This document shows, piece after piece, positions 51,991 to 64,000 of a stretch of DNA of 64,000 nt. The stretch is from Hydractinia symbiolongicarpus. Taxonomy: Eukaryota > Cnidaria > Hydrozoa > Anthoathecata > Hydractiniidae. The position numbers were made by a program, and so were the translations under genes. The notes under the pieces were generated by a model that worked only from the letters and a program-made list of their open reading frames with translations, was not told the DNA's origin and searched no databases. Where the stretch lies: the NCBI RefSeq assembly GCF_029227915.1, contig NC_079877.1:36951954-37015953 (forward strand), in the 5' to 3' direction. Within the stretch, counting starts at the first letter, position 1, and each line of letters begins with the position of its first letter.

Positions 51991-54900
51991 GGCTTTAGTG
52001 GTGAAATAATAACTTAAAAAATCGTTCGGGAAATGAGTTTACTCCTTGGGTACTTTCTTTGTATACTTTTGACTATACGGGCCAAGCCCGGGATTTACGG
52101 CAAACCGCGCGTTTTCGTTTGCCGGCGATTAAACTTCTTTTATTCAGCGTCCCATCAAAAATTAAAACATTTTTGAAAACTACAAGTCTCATGCGTTTTA
52201 GTGGTGAAAAAATAATTTAAAAAATCGTTCGGGAAATGAGTTTACTCCTTAGATACTTTCTTTGTATACTTTTGGCTATACGGGCCGAGTCCGGGATTTA
52301 CGGGAATTCGCGGGTTTTCGTTTGCCGGCGATTAAACTTCTTTTATTCAGCGTCTCATCAAAAATGAAAACATTTTTGAAAACTACAAGTCTCGTGCGTT
52401 TTAGTGGTGAAAAGATAATTTAAAAAATCGTTCTGGAAATGAGTTTACTCGCAGGGTACTTTCTTTGTATACTTTCGACTATACGGGCCGAGTCCGGGAT
52501 TTACGGGAAATCGCGGGTTTTTGTTTGCCGGCGATTAAACTTCTTTTATTCAGCGTCTCATCAAAAATGAAAACATTTTGGAAAACTACAAGTCTCATAC
52601 GCTTTAGTGGTGAAAAGATAATTTAAAAAATCGTTCGGCAAATGAGTTTACTCCCTGGGTATTTTCTTTGTATACTTTTGACTAAACGGGCCGAGTCCCG
52701 GATTTATGGGAATTCGCGGATTTTCGTTTGCCAGCGATTAAACTTCTTTTATTCAGGGTCTCATCAAAAATGAAAACATTTTTAAAAACTACAAGTCTCA
52801 TGCGTTTTAGTGGTGAAAAAATAATTTAAAAAATCGTTCGGGAAATGAGTTTACTCACAGGGTACTTTCTTTGTATACATTCGACTATACGGGCCGAGTC
52901 CGGGATTTACGGGAATTCGCGGGTTTTTGTTTGCCGGCGATTAAACTTCTTTTATTCAGCGTCTCATCAAAAATGAAAACATTTTTGAAAACTACAAGTC
53001 TCATGCGTTTTAGTGGTGAAAAGATAATTTAAAAAATTGTTCTGGAAATGAGTTTACTCACAGTGTACTTTCTTTGTATACTTTCGACTATACGGGCCGA
53101 GTCCGGGATTTACGGGAATTCGCGGGTTTTTGTTTGCCGGCGATTAAACTTTTTTTATTCAGCGTGTCATCAAAAATGAAAACATTTTTGAAAACTAAAA
53201 GTCTCATGCGTTTTAGTGGTGAAAAGATAATTTAAAAAATCGTTCGGGAAATGAATTTACTCCCTAGATACTTTCTTTGTATACTTTTGGCTATACGGGC
53301 CGAGTCCGGGATTTACGGGAATTCGCGGGTTTTCGTTTGCGGGCGATTAAACTTCTTTTATTCAGCGTTTCATCAAAAATGAAAACATTTTTTAAAACTA
53401 CAAGTCTCATGCGTTTAAGTGGTGAAAAGATAATTTAAAAAATCGTTCTGGAAATGAGTTTACTCGCAGGGTACTTTCTTTGTATACTTTCGACTATACG
53501 GGCCGAGTCCGGGATTTACGGGAAATCGCGGGTTTTCGTTTGCCGGCGATTAAACTTCTTTTATTCAGCGTCTCATCAAAAATGAAAACATTTTTGAAAA
53601 CTACAAGTCTCATACGCTTTAGTGGTGAAAAAATAATTTAAAAAATCGTTCGGGAAATGAGTTTACTCCCTGGGTATTTCCTTTGTATACTTTTGTTTAT
53701 ACGGGCCGAGTCCCGGATTTACGGGAATTCGCGGGTTTTCGTTTGCCAGCAATTAAACTTCTTTTATTCAGCGTCTCATCAAAAATGAAAACATTTTTGA
53801 AAACTACAAGTCTCATGCGTTTTAGTGGTGAAAAGATAATTTAAGAAATCGTTCTTGAAATGAGTTTACTCACAGGGTACTTTCTTTGTATATACTCGAC
53901 TATACGGGCCAAGCACGGGATTTACGGGAAATCGCGGGTTTTCGTTTGCCGACGATTAATCTTCTTTTATTCAGCGTCTCATCAAAAATGAAAATATTTT
54001 TGAAAACTACAAGTCTCATGCGTTTTAGTGGTGAAAAAATAATTTAAAAAATCGTTCGGGAAATGAGTTTACTCACAGGGTACTTTCTTTTTATACATTC
54101 GACTATACGGGCCGAGTCCGGGATTTACGGGAATTCGCGGGTTTTTGTTTGCCGGCGATTAATCTTCTTTTATTCAGCGTCTCATCAGAAATGAAAACAT
54201 TTTTGAAAACTACAAATCTCATGCGTTTTAGTGGTGAAAAAATAATTTAAAAAATCGTTCGGGAAATGAGTTTACTCCCTAGATACTTTCTTTGTATATT
54301 TTTGGCTATACGGCCCGAGTCCGGGATTTACGGGAATTTGCGGGTTTTTGTTTGCCGGCGATTAAACTTCTTTTATTCAGCGTCTCATCAAAAATGAAAA
54401 CATTTTTGAAAACTACAAGTCTCATGCGTTTTAGTGGTGAAAAGATAATTTAAAAAATCGTTCAGGAAATGAGTTTACTTGCAGGGTACTTTCTTTGTAT
54501 ACTTTCGACTATACGGGCCGAGTCCGGGATTTACGGGAAATCGCGGGTTTTCGTTTGCCGGCGATTAAACTTCTTTTATTCAGCGTCTCATCAAAAATGA
54601 AAACATTTTTGAAAACTACAAGTCTCATGCGTTTTAGTGGTGAAAAGATAATTTAAAAAATCGTTCGGGAAATGAGTTTACTCCCTGGGTTTTTCTTTGT
54701 ATACTTTTGACTATACGGGCCGAGTCCCGGATTTACGGGAATTCGCGGGTTTTCGTTTGCCAGCGATTAAACTTCTTTTATTCAGCGTCTCATCAAAAAT
54801 GAAAACATTTTTGAAAACTACAAGTCTCATACGCTTTAGTGGTGAAAAGATAATTTAAAAAATCGTTCGGCAAATGAGTTTACTCCCTGGGTATTTTCTT

Positions 54901-57900
54901 TGTATACTTTTGCCTAAACGGGCCGAGTCCCGGATTTACGGGAATTCGCGGATTTTCGTTTGCCAGCGATTAAACTTCTTTTATTCAGCGTCTCATCAAA
55001 AATGAAAACATTTTTGAAAACTACAAGTCTCATGCGTTTTAGTGGTGAAAAAATAATTTAAAAAATCGTTCGGGAAATGAGTTTACTCACAGGGTTCTTT
55101 CTTTGTATACATTCGACTATACGGGCCGAGTCCGGGATTTACGGGAATTCGCGGGTTTTTGTTTGCCGGCGATTAAACTTCTTTTATTCAGCGTCTCATC
55201 AAAAATGAAAACATTTTTGAAAACTACAAGTCTCATGCGTTTTAGTGGTGAAAAGATAAATTAAAAAATTGTTCTGGAAATGAGTTTACTCACAGGGTAC
55301 TTTCTTTGTATACTTTCAACTATACGGGCCGAGTCCGGGATTTACGGGAATTCGCGGGTTTTTGTTTGCCGGCGATTAAACTTTTTTTATTCAGCGTGTC
55401 ATCAAAAATGAAAACATTTTTGAAAACTAAAAGTCTCATGCGTTTTTGTGGTGAAAAGATAATTTAAAAAATCGTTCGGGAAATGAGTTTACTTCCTAGA
55501 TACTTTTTTGTATACTTTTGGCTATACGGGCCGAGTCCGGGATTTACGGGAATTCGCGGGTTTTCGTTTGCCGGCGATTAAACTTCTTTTATTCAGCGTC
55601 TCATCAAAAATGAAAACATTTTTGAAAACTACAAGTCTCATGCGTTTAAGTGGTGAAAAGATAATTTAAAAAATCGTTCTGGAAATGAGTTTACTCGCAG
55701 GGTACTTTCTTTGTATACTTTCGACTATAGGGACCGAGTCCGGGATTTACGGGAAATCGCGGGTTTTCGTTTGCCGGCGATTAAACTTCTTTTATTCAGC
55801 GTCTCATCAAAAATGAAAACATTTTTGAAAACTACAAGTCTCATACGCTTTAGTGGTGAAAAAATAATTTAAAAAATCGTTCGGGAAATGAGTTTACTCC
55901 CTGGGTATTTTCTTTGTATACTTTTGACTATACGGGCCGAGTCCCGGATTTACGGGAATTCGCGGGTTTTCGTTTGCCAGCGATTAAACTTCTTTTATTC
56001 AGCGTCTCATCAAAAATGAAAACATTTTTGAAAACTACAAGTCTCATGAGTTTTAGTGGTGAAAAGATAATTTAAAAAATCGTTCTTGAAATGAGTTTAC
56101 TTACAGGGTACTTTCTTTGTATATACTCAACTATACGGACCAAGCACGGGATTTACGGGAAATCGCGGGTTTTCGTTTGCCGACGATTAAACTTCTTTTA
56201 TTCAGCGTCTCATCAAAAATGAAAACATTTTTGAAAACTACAAGTCTCATGCGTTTTAGTGGTGAAAAAATAATTTAAAAAATCGTTCGGGAAATGAGTT
56301 TACTCACAGGGTACTTTCTTTGTATACATTCGACTATACGGGCCGAGTCCGGGATTTACGGGAATTCGCGGGTTTTTGTTTGCCGGCGATTAAACTTCTT
56401 TTATTCAGCGTCTCATCAAAAATGAAAACATTTTTGAAAACTACAAGTCTCATGCGTTTTAGTGGTGAAAAGATAATTTAAAAAATCGTTCTTGAAATGA
56501 GTTTACTCACAGGGTACTTTCTTTGTATATACTCTACTATACGGGCCAAGCACGGGATTTACGGGAATTCGCGGGTTTTTGTTTGCCGGCGATTAAACTT
56601 CTTTTATTCAGCGTCTCATCAAAAATGGAAACATTTTTGAAAACTACAAGTCTCATGCGTTTTAGTGGTCAAAAGATAAGTTTAAAAATTGTTCTGGAAA
56701 TGAGTTTACTCCCTGAGTACTTTCTTTGTATACTTTTGACTATACGAGCCGAGTCCGGGATTTACGGAAAATCGCGAGTTTTCGTTTGCCAGCGATTAAA
56801 CTTCTTTTATTCCGCGTCTCATCAAAAATGAAAACATTTTTGAAAACTACAAGTCTCATGCGTTTTAGTGGTGAAAAGATAAATTAAAAAATCGTTCTGG
56901 AAATGAGTTTACTCACAGGGTACTTTCTTTGTATATATTCGACTATACGGGCCAAGCCCGGTATTTACGGGAAATCGCGCGTTTTCGTTTGCCGGCGATT
57001 AAACTTCTTTTATTCAGCGTCCCATCAAAAATTAAAACATTTTTGAAAACTACAAGTCTCATGCGTTTTAGTGGTGAAAAAATAATTTAAAAAATCGTTC
57101 GGGAAATGAGTTTACTCCCTGGGTAGTTTCTTTGTATACTTTTGACTATACGGGCCGAGTCCGGGATTTACGGGAAATCGCGGGTTTTCGTTTGCCAGCG
57201 ATTAAACTTCTTTTATTCCGCGTCTCATCAAAATGAGAACATTTTTGAAAACTACAAGTCTCATGCGTTTTAGTGGTGAAAAGATAATTTAAAAAATCGT
57301 CCTGGAAATGAGTTTACTCACAGGGTACTTTCTTTGTATATATTTGACTATACGGGCCAAGCCCGGGATTTACGGGAAATCGCGGGTTTTCGTTTGCCGG
57401 CGATTAAACTTCTTTTATTCAGCGTCCCATTAAAAATTAAAACATTTTTAAAAACTACAAGTCTCATGCGCTTTAGTGGTGAAAAGATAATTTAAAAAAT
57501 CGTTCGGGAAATGAGTTTACTCCCTGGGTATTTGCTTTGTATACTTTTGACTAAACGGGCCGAGTCCCGGATTTACGGGAATCGCGGATTTTCGTTTGCC
57601 AGCGATTAAACTTCTTTTATCCAGCGTCTCATCAAAAATGAAAACATTTTTGAAAACTACAAGTCTCATGCGTTTTAGTGGTGAAAAGATAATTTAAAAA
57701 ATCGTTCAGGAAATGAGTTTACTCCCTAGATACTTTCTTTGTATACTTTTGGCTATACGGGCCGAGTCCGGGATTTAAGGAAATTCGCGGGTTTTCGTTT
57801 GCCGGCGATTAAACTTCTTTTATTCAGCGTCTCATCAAAAATGAAAACATTTTTGAAAACTACAGGTCTCATGCGTTTTAGTGGTGAAAAGATAATTTAA

Positions 57901-59815
57901 AAAAACGTTCTGGAAATGAGTTTACTCGCAGGGTACTTTCTTTGTATACTTTCGACTATACGGGTCGAGACCGGGATTTACGGGAAATCGCAGGTTTTCG
58001 TTTGCCGGCGATTAAACTTCTTTTATTCAGCGTCTCATCAAAAATGAAAACATTTCTGAAAACTACAAGTCTCATACGCTTTGGTTGGGAAAAAATAATT
58101 TAAAAAATCGTTCGGGAAATGAGTTTACTCCCTGGGTATTTTCTTTGTATACTTTTGACTATACGGGCCGAGTCCCAGATTTACGGGAATTCGCGGGTTT
58201 TCGTTTGCCAGCGATTAAACTTCTTTTATTCAGCGTCTCATCAAAAATGAAAACATTTTTGAAAACTACAAGTCTCATGCGTTTTAGGCGTGAAAAGATA
58301 ATTTAAAAAATCGTTCTTGAAATGAGTTTTCTCACAGGGTACTTTCTTTGTATATACTCGACTATACGGGCCAAGCACGGGATTTACGGGAAATCGCGGG
58401 TTTTCGTTTGCCGGCGATTAAACTTCTTTTATTCAGCGTCTCATCAAAAATGAAAACATTTTTGAAAACTACAAATCTCATGCGTTTTAGGCGTGAAAAG
58501 ATAATTTAAAAAATCGTTCTTGAAATGAGTTTACTCACAGGGTACTTTCTTTGTATATACTCGACTATACGGGCCAAGCACGGGATTTACGGGAAATCGC
58601 GGGTTTTCGTTTGCCGGCGATTAAACTTCTTTTATTCAGCGTCTCATCAAAAATGAAAACATTTTTGAAAACTACAAATCTCATGCGTTTTAGTGGTGAA
58701 AAAATAATTTAAAAAATCGTTCGGAAAATGAGTTTACTCACAGGGTACTTTCTTTGTATACATTCGACTATACGGGCCGAGTCCGAGATTTACGGGAAAT
58801 CGCGGGTTTTTGTTTGCCGGCGATTAAACTTCTTTTATTCAGCGTCTCATCAAAAATGAAAACATTTTTGAAAACTAAAAGTCTCATGCGTTTTAGTGGT
58901 GAAAAAATAATTTAAAAAATCGTTCGGGAAATGAGTTTACTCACAGGGTACTTTCTTTGTATACATTCGACTATACGGGCCGAGTCCGGGATTTACGGGA
59001 ATTCGCGGGTTTTTGTTTGCCGGCGATTAAACTTCTTTTATTCAGCGTCTCATCAAAAATGAAAACATTTTTGAAACTACCAGTCTCATGCGTTTTGGTG
59101 GTGAAAAGATAATTTAAAAAATCGTTCTTGAAATGAGTTTACTCACAGGGTACTTTCTTTGTATATACTCAACTATACGGTCCAAGCACGGGATTTACGG
59201 GAATTCGCGGGTTTTTGTTTGCCGGCGATTAAACTTCTTTTATTCAGCGTCTCATCAAAAATGAAAACATTTTTGAAAACTACAAGTCTCATGCGTTTTA
59301 GTGGTGAAAAGATAATTTTAAAAATTGTTCTGGAAATGAGTTTACTCCCTGAGTACTTTCTTTGTATACTTTTGACTATACGAGCCAAGTCCGGGATTTA
59401 CGGGAAATCGCGAGTTTTCGTTTGCCAGCGATTAAACTTCTTTTATTCCGCGTCTCATCAAAAATGAAAACATTTTTGAAAACTACAAGTCTCATGCGTT
59501 TTAGTGGTGAAAAAATAATTTAAAAAATCGTTCGGGAAATGAGTTTACTCCCTGGGTATTTTCTTTGTACACTTTTGACTAAACGGGCCGAGTCCCGGAT
59601 TTACGGGAATCGCGGATTTTTGTTTGCCAGCGATTAAACTTCTTTTATTCAGCGTCTCATCAAAAATGAAAACATTTTTGAAAACTAAAAGTCTCATGCG
59701 TTTTAGTGGTGAAAAAATAATTTAAAAAATCGTTCGGGAAATGAGTTTACTCACAGGGTACTTTCTTTGTATACATTCGACTATACGGGCCGAGTCCGGG
59801 ATTTACGGGAATTCG
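51991..59815 (-). repeat. Distal right array without mirror partner
   Basis: About 38 units. From about 52,080 to 53,880 it re-iterates 45,790-48,180. The caaaccgcgcg marker is at 45,809 and 52,101 (6,292 bp, 31 units), and cattttggaaaac is at 46,891 and 52,574 (5,683 bp, 28 units), so three units are missing in the distal copy. At 58,284-58,700 the rare ttttaggcgtg unit is duplicated singly (58,281 and 58,484, 203 bp apart). Only satellite is present. Confidence 0.75.
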
Positions 59816-62249
59816 CGGGTTTTTGTTTGCCGGCGATTAAACTTCTTTTATTCAGCGTCTCATTAAAAATGAAAACATTTTTGAAAACTACAAGTCTCAT
59901 GCGTTTTGGTGGTGAAAAGATAATTTAAAAAATCGTTCTTGAAATGAGTTTACTCACAGGGTACTTTCTTTGTATATACTCGACTATACGGGCCAAGCAC
60001 GGGATTTACGGGAATTCGCGGGTTTTTGTTTGCCGGCGATTAAACTTCTTTCATTCAGCGTCTCATCAAAAATGAAAACATTTTTGAAAACTACAAGTCT
60101 CATGCGTTTTAGTGGTGAAAAGATAATTTTAAAAATTGTTCTGGAAATGAGTTTACTCCCTGAGTAATTTCTTTGTATACTTTTGACTATACGAGCCGAG
60201 TCCGGGATTTACGGGAAATCGCGAGTTTTCGTTTGCCAGCGATTAAACTTCTTTTATTCCGCGTCTCATCAAAAATGAAAACATTTTTGAAAACTACAAG
60301 TCTCATGCCTTTTAGTGGTGAAAAGATAAATTAAAAAATCTTTCTGGAAATGAGTTTACTCACAGGGTACTTTCTTTGTATATATTCGACTATACGGGCC
60401 AAGCCCGGGATTTACGGGAAATCGCGCGTTTTCGTTTGCCGGCGATTAAACTTCTTTTATTCAGCGTCCCATCAAAAATTAAAACATTTTTGAAAACTAC
60501 AAGTCTCATGCGTTTTAGTGGTGAAAAAATAATTTAAAAAATCGTTCGGGAAATGAGTTTACTCCCTGGGTAGTTTCTTTGTATACTTTTGACTATACGG
60601 GCCGAGTCCGGGATTTACGGGAAATCGCGGGTTTTCGTTTGCCAGCGATTAAACTTCTTTTATTCCGCGTCTCATCAAAAATGAGAACATTTTTGAAAAC
60701 TACAAGTCTCATGCGTTTTAGTGGTGAAAAGATAATTTAAAAAATCGTTCTGGAAATGAGTTTACTCACAGGGTACTTTCTTTGTATATATTTGACTATA
60801 CGGGCCAAGCCCGGGATTTACGGGAAATCGCGCGTTTTCGTTTGCCGGCGATTAAACTTCTTTTATTCAGCGTCCCATCAAAAAATAAAACATTTTTAAA
60901 AACTACAAGTCTCATGCGCTTTAGTGGTGAAAAGATAATTTAAAAAATCGTTCGGGAAATGAGTTTACTCCCTGGGTATTTTCTTTGTATACTTTTGACT
61001 AAACGGGCCGAGTCCCGGATTTACGGGAATCGCGGGTTTTTGTTTGCCGGCGATTAAACTTCTTTTATTCAGCGTCTCATTAAAAATGAAAACATTTTTG
61101 AAAACTACAAGTCTCATGCGTTTTGGTGGTGAAAAGATAATTTAAAAAATCGTTCTTGAAATGAGTTTACTCACAGGGTACTTTCTTTGTATATACTCGA
61201 CTATACGGGCCAAGCACGGGATTTACGGGAATTCGCGGGTTTTTGTTTGCCGGCGATTAAACTTCTTTTATTCAGCGTCTCATCAAAAATGAAAACATTT
61301 TTGAAAACTACAAGTCTCATGCGTTTTAGTGGTGAAAAGATAATTTTAAAAATTGTTCTGGAAATGAGTTTACTCCCTGAGTACTTTCTTTGTATACTTT
61401 TGATTATACGAGCCGAGTCCGGGATTTACGGGAAATCGCGAGTTTTCGTTTGCCATCGATTAAACTTCTTTTATTCCGCGTCTCATCAAAAATGAAAACA
61501 TTTTTGAAAACTACAAGTCTCATTCCTTTTAGTGGTGAAAAGATAAATTAAAAAATCTTTCTGGAAATGAGTTTACTCACAGGGTACTTTCTTTGTATAT
61601 ATTCGACTATACGGGCCAAGCCCGGGATTTACGGGAAATCGCGCGTTTTCGTTTGCCGGCGATTAAACTTCTTTTATTCAGCGTCCCATCAAAAATTAAA
61701 ACATTTTTGAAAACTACAAGTCTCATGCGTTTTAGTGGTGAAAAAATAATTTAAAAAATCGTTCGGGAAATGAGTTTACTCCCTGGGTAGTTTCTTTGTA
61801 TACTTTTGACTATACGGGCCGAGTCCGGGTTTTACGGGAAATCGCGGGTTTTCGTTTGCCAGCGATTAAACTTGTTTTATTCCGCGTCTCATCAAAAATG
61901 AGAACATTTTTGAAAACTACAAGTCTCATGCGTTTTAGTGGTGAAAAGATAATTTAAAAAATCGTTCTGGAAATGAGTTTACTCACAGGGTACTTTCTTT
62001 GTATATAATTGACTATACGGGCCAAGCCCGGGATTTACGGGAAATCGCGCGTTTTCGTTTGCCGGCGATTAAACTTCTTTTATTCAGCGTCCCATCAAAA
62101 AATAAAACATTTTTAAAAACTACAAGTCTCATGCGCTTTAGTGGTGAAAAGATAATTTAAAAAATCGTTCGGGAAATGAGTTTACTCCCTGGGTATTTTC
62201 TTTGTATACTTTTGACTAAACGGGCCGAGTCCCGGATTTACGGGAATCG
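59816..62249 (-). repeat. Tandem duplication of 6 units (1,217-bp offset)
   Basis: Copies about 59,816-61,032 and 61,033-62,249. Markers recur 1,217 bp apart: cattaaaaatg (59,861/61,078), gataattttaaaaattgttctgg (about 60,122/61,340), aatctttctgg (60,341/61,558), atgagaacattt, and aaaataaaacatttttaaaaac. A few private differences (cattcctttt in copy 2, ttgttttattcc in copy 2) show that some divergence followed. Confidence 0.85.
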
Positions 62250-62899
62250 CGGATTTTCGTTTGCCAGCGATTAAACTTCTTTTATTCAGCGTCTCATCAA
62301 AAATGAAAACATTTTTCAAAACTACAAGTCTCATGCGTTTTAGTGGTGAAAAAATAATTTAAAAAATCGTTCGGGAAATGAGTTTACTCACAGGGTACTT
62401 TCTTTGTATACATTCGACTATACGGGCCGAGTCCGGGATTTACGGGAATTCGCGGGTTTTTGTTTGCCGGCGATTAAACTTTTTTTATTCAGCGTCTCAT
62501 CAAAAATGAAAACATTTTTCAAAACTACAAGTCTCATGCGTTTTAGTGGTGAAAAGATACTTTAAAAAATCGTTCAGGAAATGAGTTTACTCCCTAGATT
62601 CTTTCTTTGTATACTTTTGGCTATACGGGCCGAGTCCGGGATTTAAGGGAATTCGCGGGTTTTCGTTTGCCGGCGATTAAACTTCTTTTATTCAGCGTCT
62701 CATCAAAAATGAAAACATTTTTGAAAACTACAGGTCTCATGCGTTTTAGTGGTGAAAAGATAATTTAAAAAAACGTTCTGGAAATGAGTTTACTCGCAGG
62801 GTACTTTCTTTGTATACTTTCGAATATACGGGTCGAGACCGGGATTTACGGAAAATCGCGGGTTTTCGTTTGCCGGCGATTAAACTTCTTTTATTCACC
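62250..62899 (-). repeat. Satellite between two recent duplications
   Basis: About three units with scattered private changes, such as catttttcaaaac twice, gatactttaaaaaatc, cctagattcttt, tcgaatatacgggtcgagaccggg and attcaccgtctc. It resembles 57,690-58,080, which also carries the tttaaggaaattcg-type and gggtcgagaccggg variants. Nothing other than satellite is present. Confidence 0.6.
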
Positions 62900-64000
62900 G
62901 TCTCATCAAAAATGAAAACATTTTTGAAAACTACAAGTCTCATACGCTTTAGTGGTGAAAAAATAATTTAAAAAATCGTTCGGGAAATGAGTTTACTCCC
63001 TGGGTATTTTCTTTGTATACTTTTGACTATACGGGCCGAGTCCCGGATTTACGGGAATTCGCGGGTTTTCGTTTGCCAGCGATTAAACTTCTTTTATTCA
63101 GCGTCTCATCAAAAATGAAAACATTTTTGAAAACTACAAGTCTCATGCGTTTTAGGCGTGAAAAGGTAATTTAAAAAATCGTTCTTGAAATGAGTTTACT
63201 CACAGGGTACTTTCTTTGTATATACTCGACTATACGGGCCAAGCACGGGATTTACGGGAAATCGCGGGTTTTCGTTTGCCGGCGATTAAACTTCTTTTAT
63301 TCAGCGTCTCATCAAAAATGAAAACATTTTTGAAAACTACAAGTCTCATGCGTTTTAGTGGTGAAAAAATAATTTAAAAAATCGTTCGGGAAATGAGTTT
63401 ACTCACAGGGTACTTTCTTTGTATACATTCGACTATACGGGCCGAGTCCGGGATTTACGGGAAATCGCGGGTTTTCGTTTGCGGGCGATTAAACTTCTTT
63501 TATTCAGCGTCTCATCAAAAATGAAAACATTTTTGAAAACTACAAGTCTCATACGCTTTAGTGGTGAAAAAATAATTTAAAAAATCGTTCGGGAAATGAG
63601 TTTACTCCCTGGGTATTTTCTTTGTATACTTTTGACTATACGGGCCGAGTCCCGGATTTACGGGAATTCGCGGGTTTTCGTTTGCCAGCGATTAAACTTC
63701 TTTTATTCAGCGTCTCATCAAAAATGAAAACATTTTTGAAAACTACAAGTCTCATGCGTTTTAGGCGTGAAAAGATAATTTAAAAAATCGTTCTTGAAAT
63801 GAGTTTACTCACAGGGTACTTTCTTTGTATATACTCGACTATACGGGCCAAGCACGGGATTTACGGGAAATCGCGGGTTTTCGTTTGCCGGCGATTAAAC
63901 TTCTTTTATTCAGCGTCTCATCAAAAATGAAAACATTTTTGAAAACTACAAGTCTCATGCGTTTTAGTGGTGAAAAAATAATTTAAAAAATCGTTCGGAA
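62900..64000 (-). repeat. 3-unit tandem duplication running off the window edge
   Basis: About 62,900-63,508 and 63,509-64,000, offset 609 bp. Markers are catacgctttagtgg (62,941/63,550) and ttttaggcgtg (G at 63,149/63,758). The copies differ by at least one base (gaaaaggtaattt against gaaaagataattt). The second copy is cut by the end of the window. Confidence 0.8.

Larger units (their letters stand above)
26021..64000 (-). repeat. Right satellite array, same unit inverted, ~187 copies
   Basis: The same ~203-bp satellite in reverse orientation. The landmark now reads ctacaagtctcatg, and the AT-rich stretch ataatttaaaaaatcg precedes it. The array runs unbroken to the window edge. From 26,021 to about 51,787 it mirrors the left array unit by unit, apart from gains and losses of whole units. 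Beyond 51,788 the order has no partner in this window, although the unit subtypes are the same. No gene, transposon or other insertion is visible. Confidence 0.98.

Noticed and set aside
1-64000. CRISPR-like array because of regular spacing
   Set aside because: The whole 203-bp unit is repeated, with no short direct repeat separating unique spacers and no cas genes. It is a eukaryotic-type satellite.

Overview
The window is 64 kb of nothing but satellite DNA, apart from one short telomeric tract. I find no gene, RNA gene, transposon or CRISPR array. The unit is a tandem repeat of about 203 bp (about 38% G+C by hand count of one unit). It is repeated roughly 128 times in one orientation (1-25,940) and roughly 187 times in the opposite orientation (26,021-64,000). 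Between the two arrays sit exactly 13 perfect copies of TTAGGG (25,943-26,020).

Organism: the window suggests a eukaryotic subtelomere or other heterochromatic block. TTAGGG telomeres fit vertebrates, many non-arthropod invertebrates, filamentous fungi and kinetoplastids. They argue against most insects, nematodes, land plants and budding yeast. A unit has about 12 CpG, more than its base composition predicts, so the mutational decay typical of heavily methylated CpG is not evident. I do not recognise the satellite family and name no species.

Layout: the two arrays are inverted copies of one another, not just the same repeat in two directions. Rare private variants in the left array (about 993-24,950) recur in mirror order in the right array (26,021-51,787). 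If left position p pairs with right position S-p, S is 52,799 for left 1-7 kb and 51,987 for left 9.7-14.7 kb. It then steps through 51,581, 51,175 and 50,566, and is 50,971 near the centre. The steps are close to multiples of 203 bp, so the arms differ by gain or loss of whole units. Each arm carries its own higher-order duplications (3, 4, 5, 6, 14 and 28 units). At least one duplication (4 units, 811 bp offset) is shared and predates the split of the arms. Beyond 51,788 the right array continues with no mirror partner in the window.

Centre: the TTAGGG tract has telomere orientation only for the left array. Read outward from the right array it is CCCTAA, the wrong way round for a chromosome end. 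This is not the (TTAGGG)n(CCCTAA)n structure of a simple telomere-telomere fusion. The options are a telomere joined to a broken subtelomeric satellite, an interstitial telomeric tract at an inversion point, or a false join of two chromosome ends or haplotypes during assembly. The sequence alone does not decide, but the copy-number differences between arms argue against a single fold-back read artefact.

Open reading frames of 60-100 codons recur throughout, but they are by-products of the repeat and are not annotated as genes.
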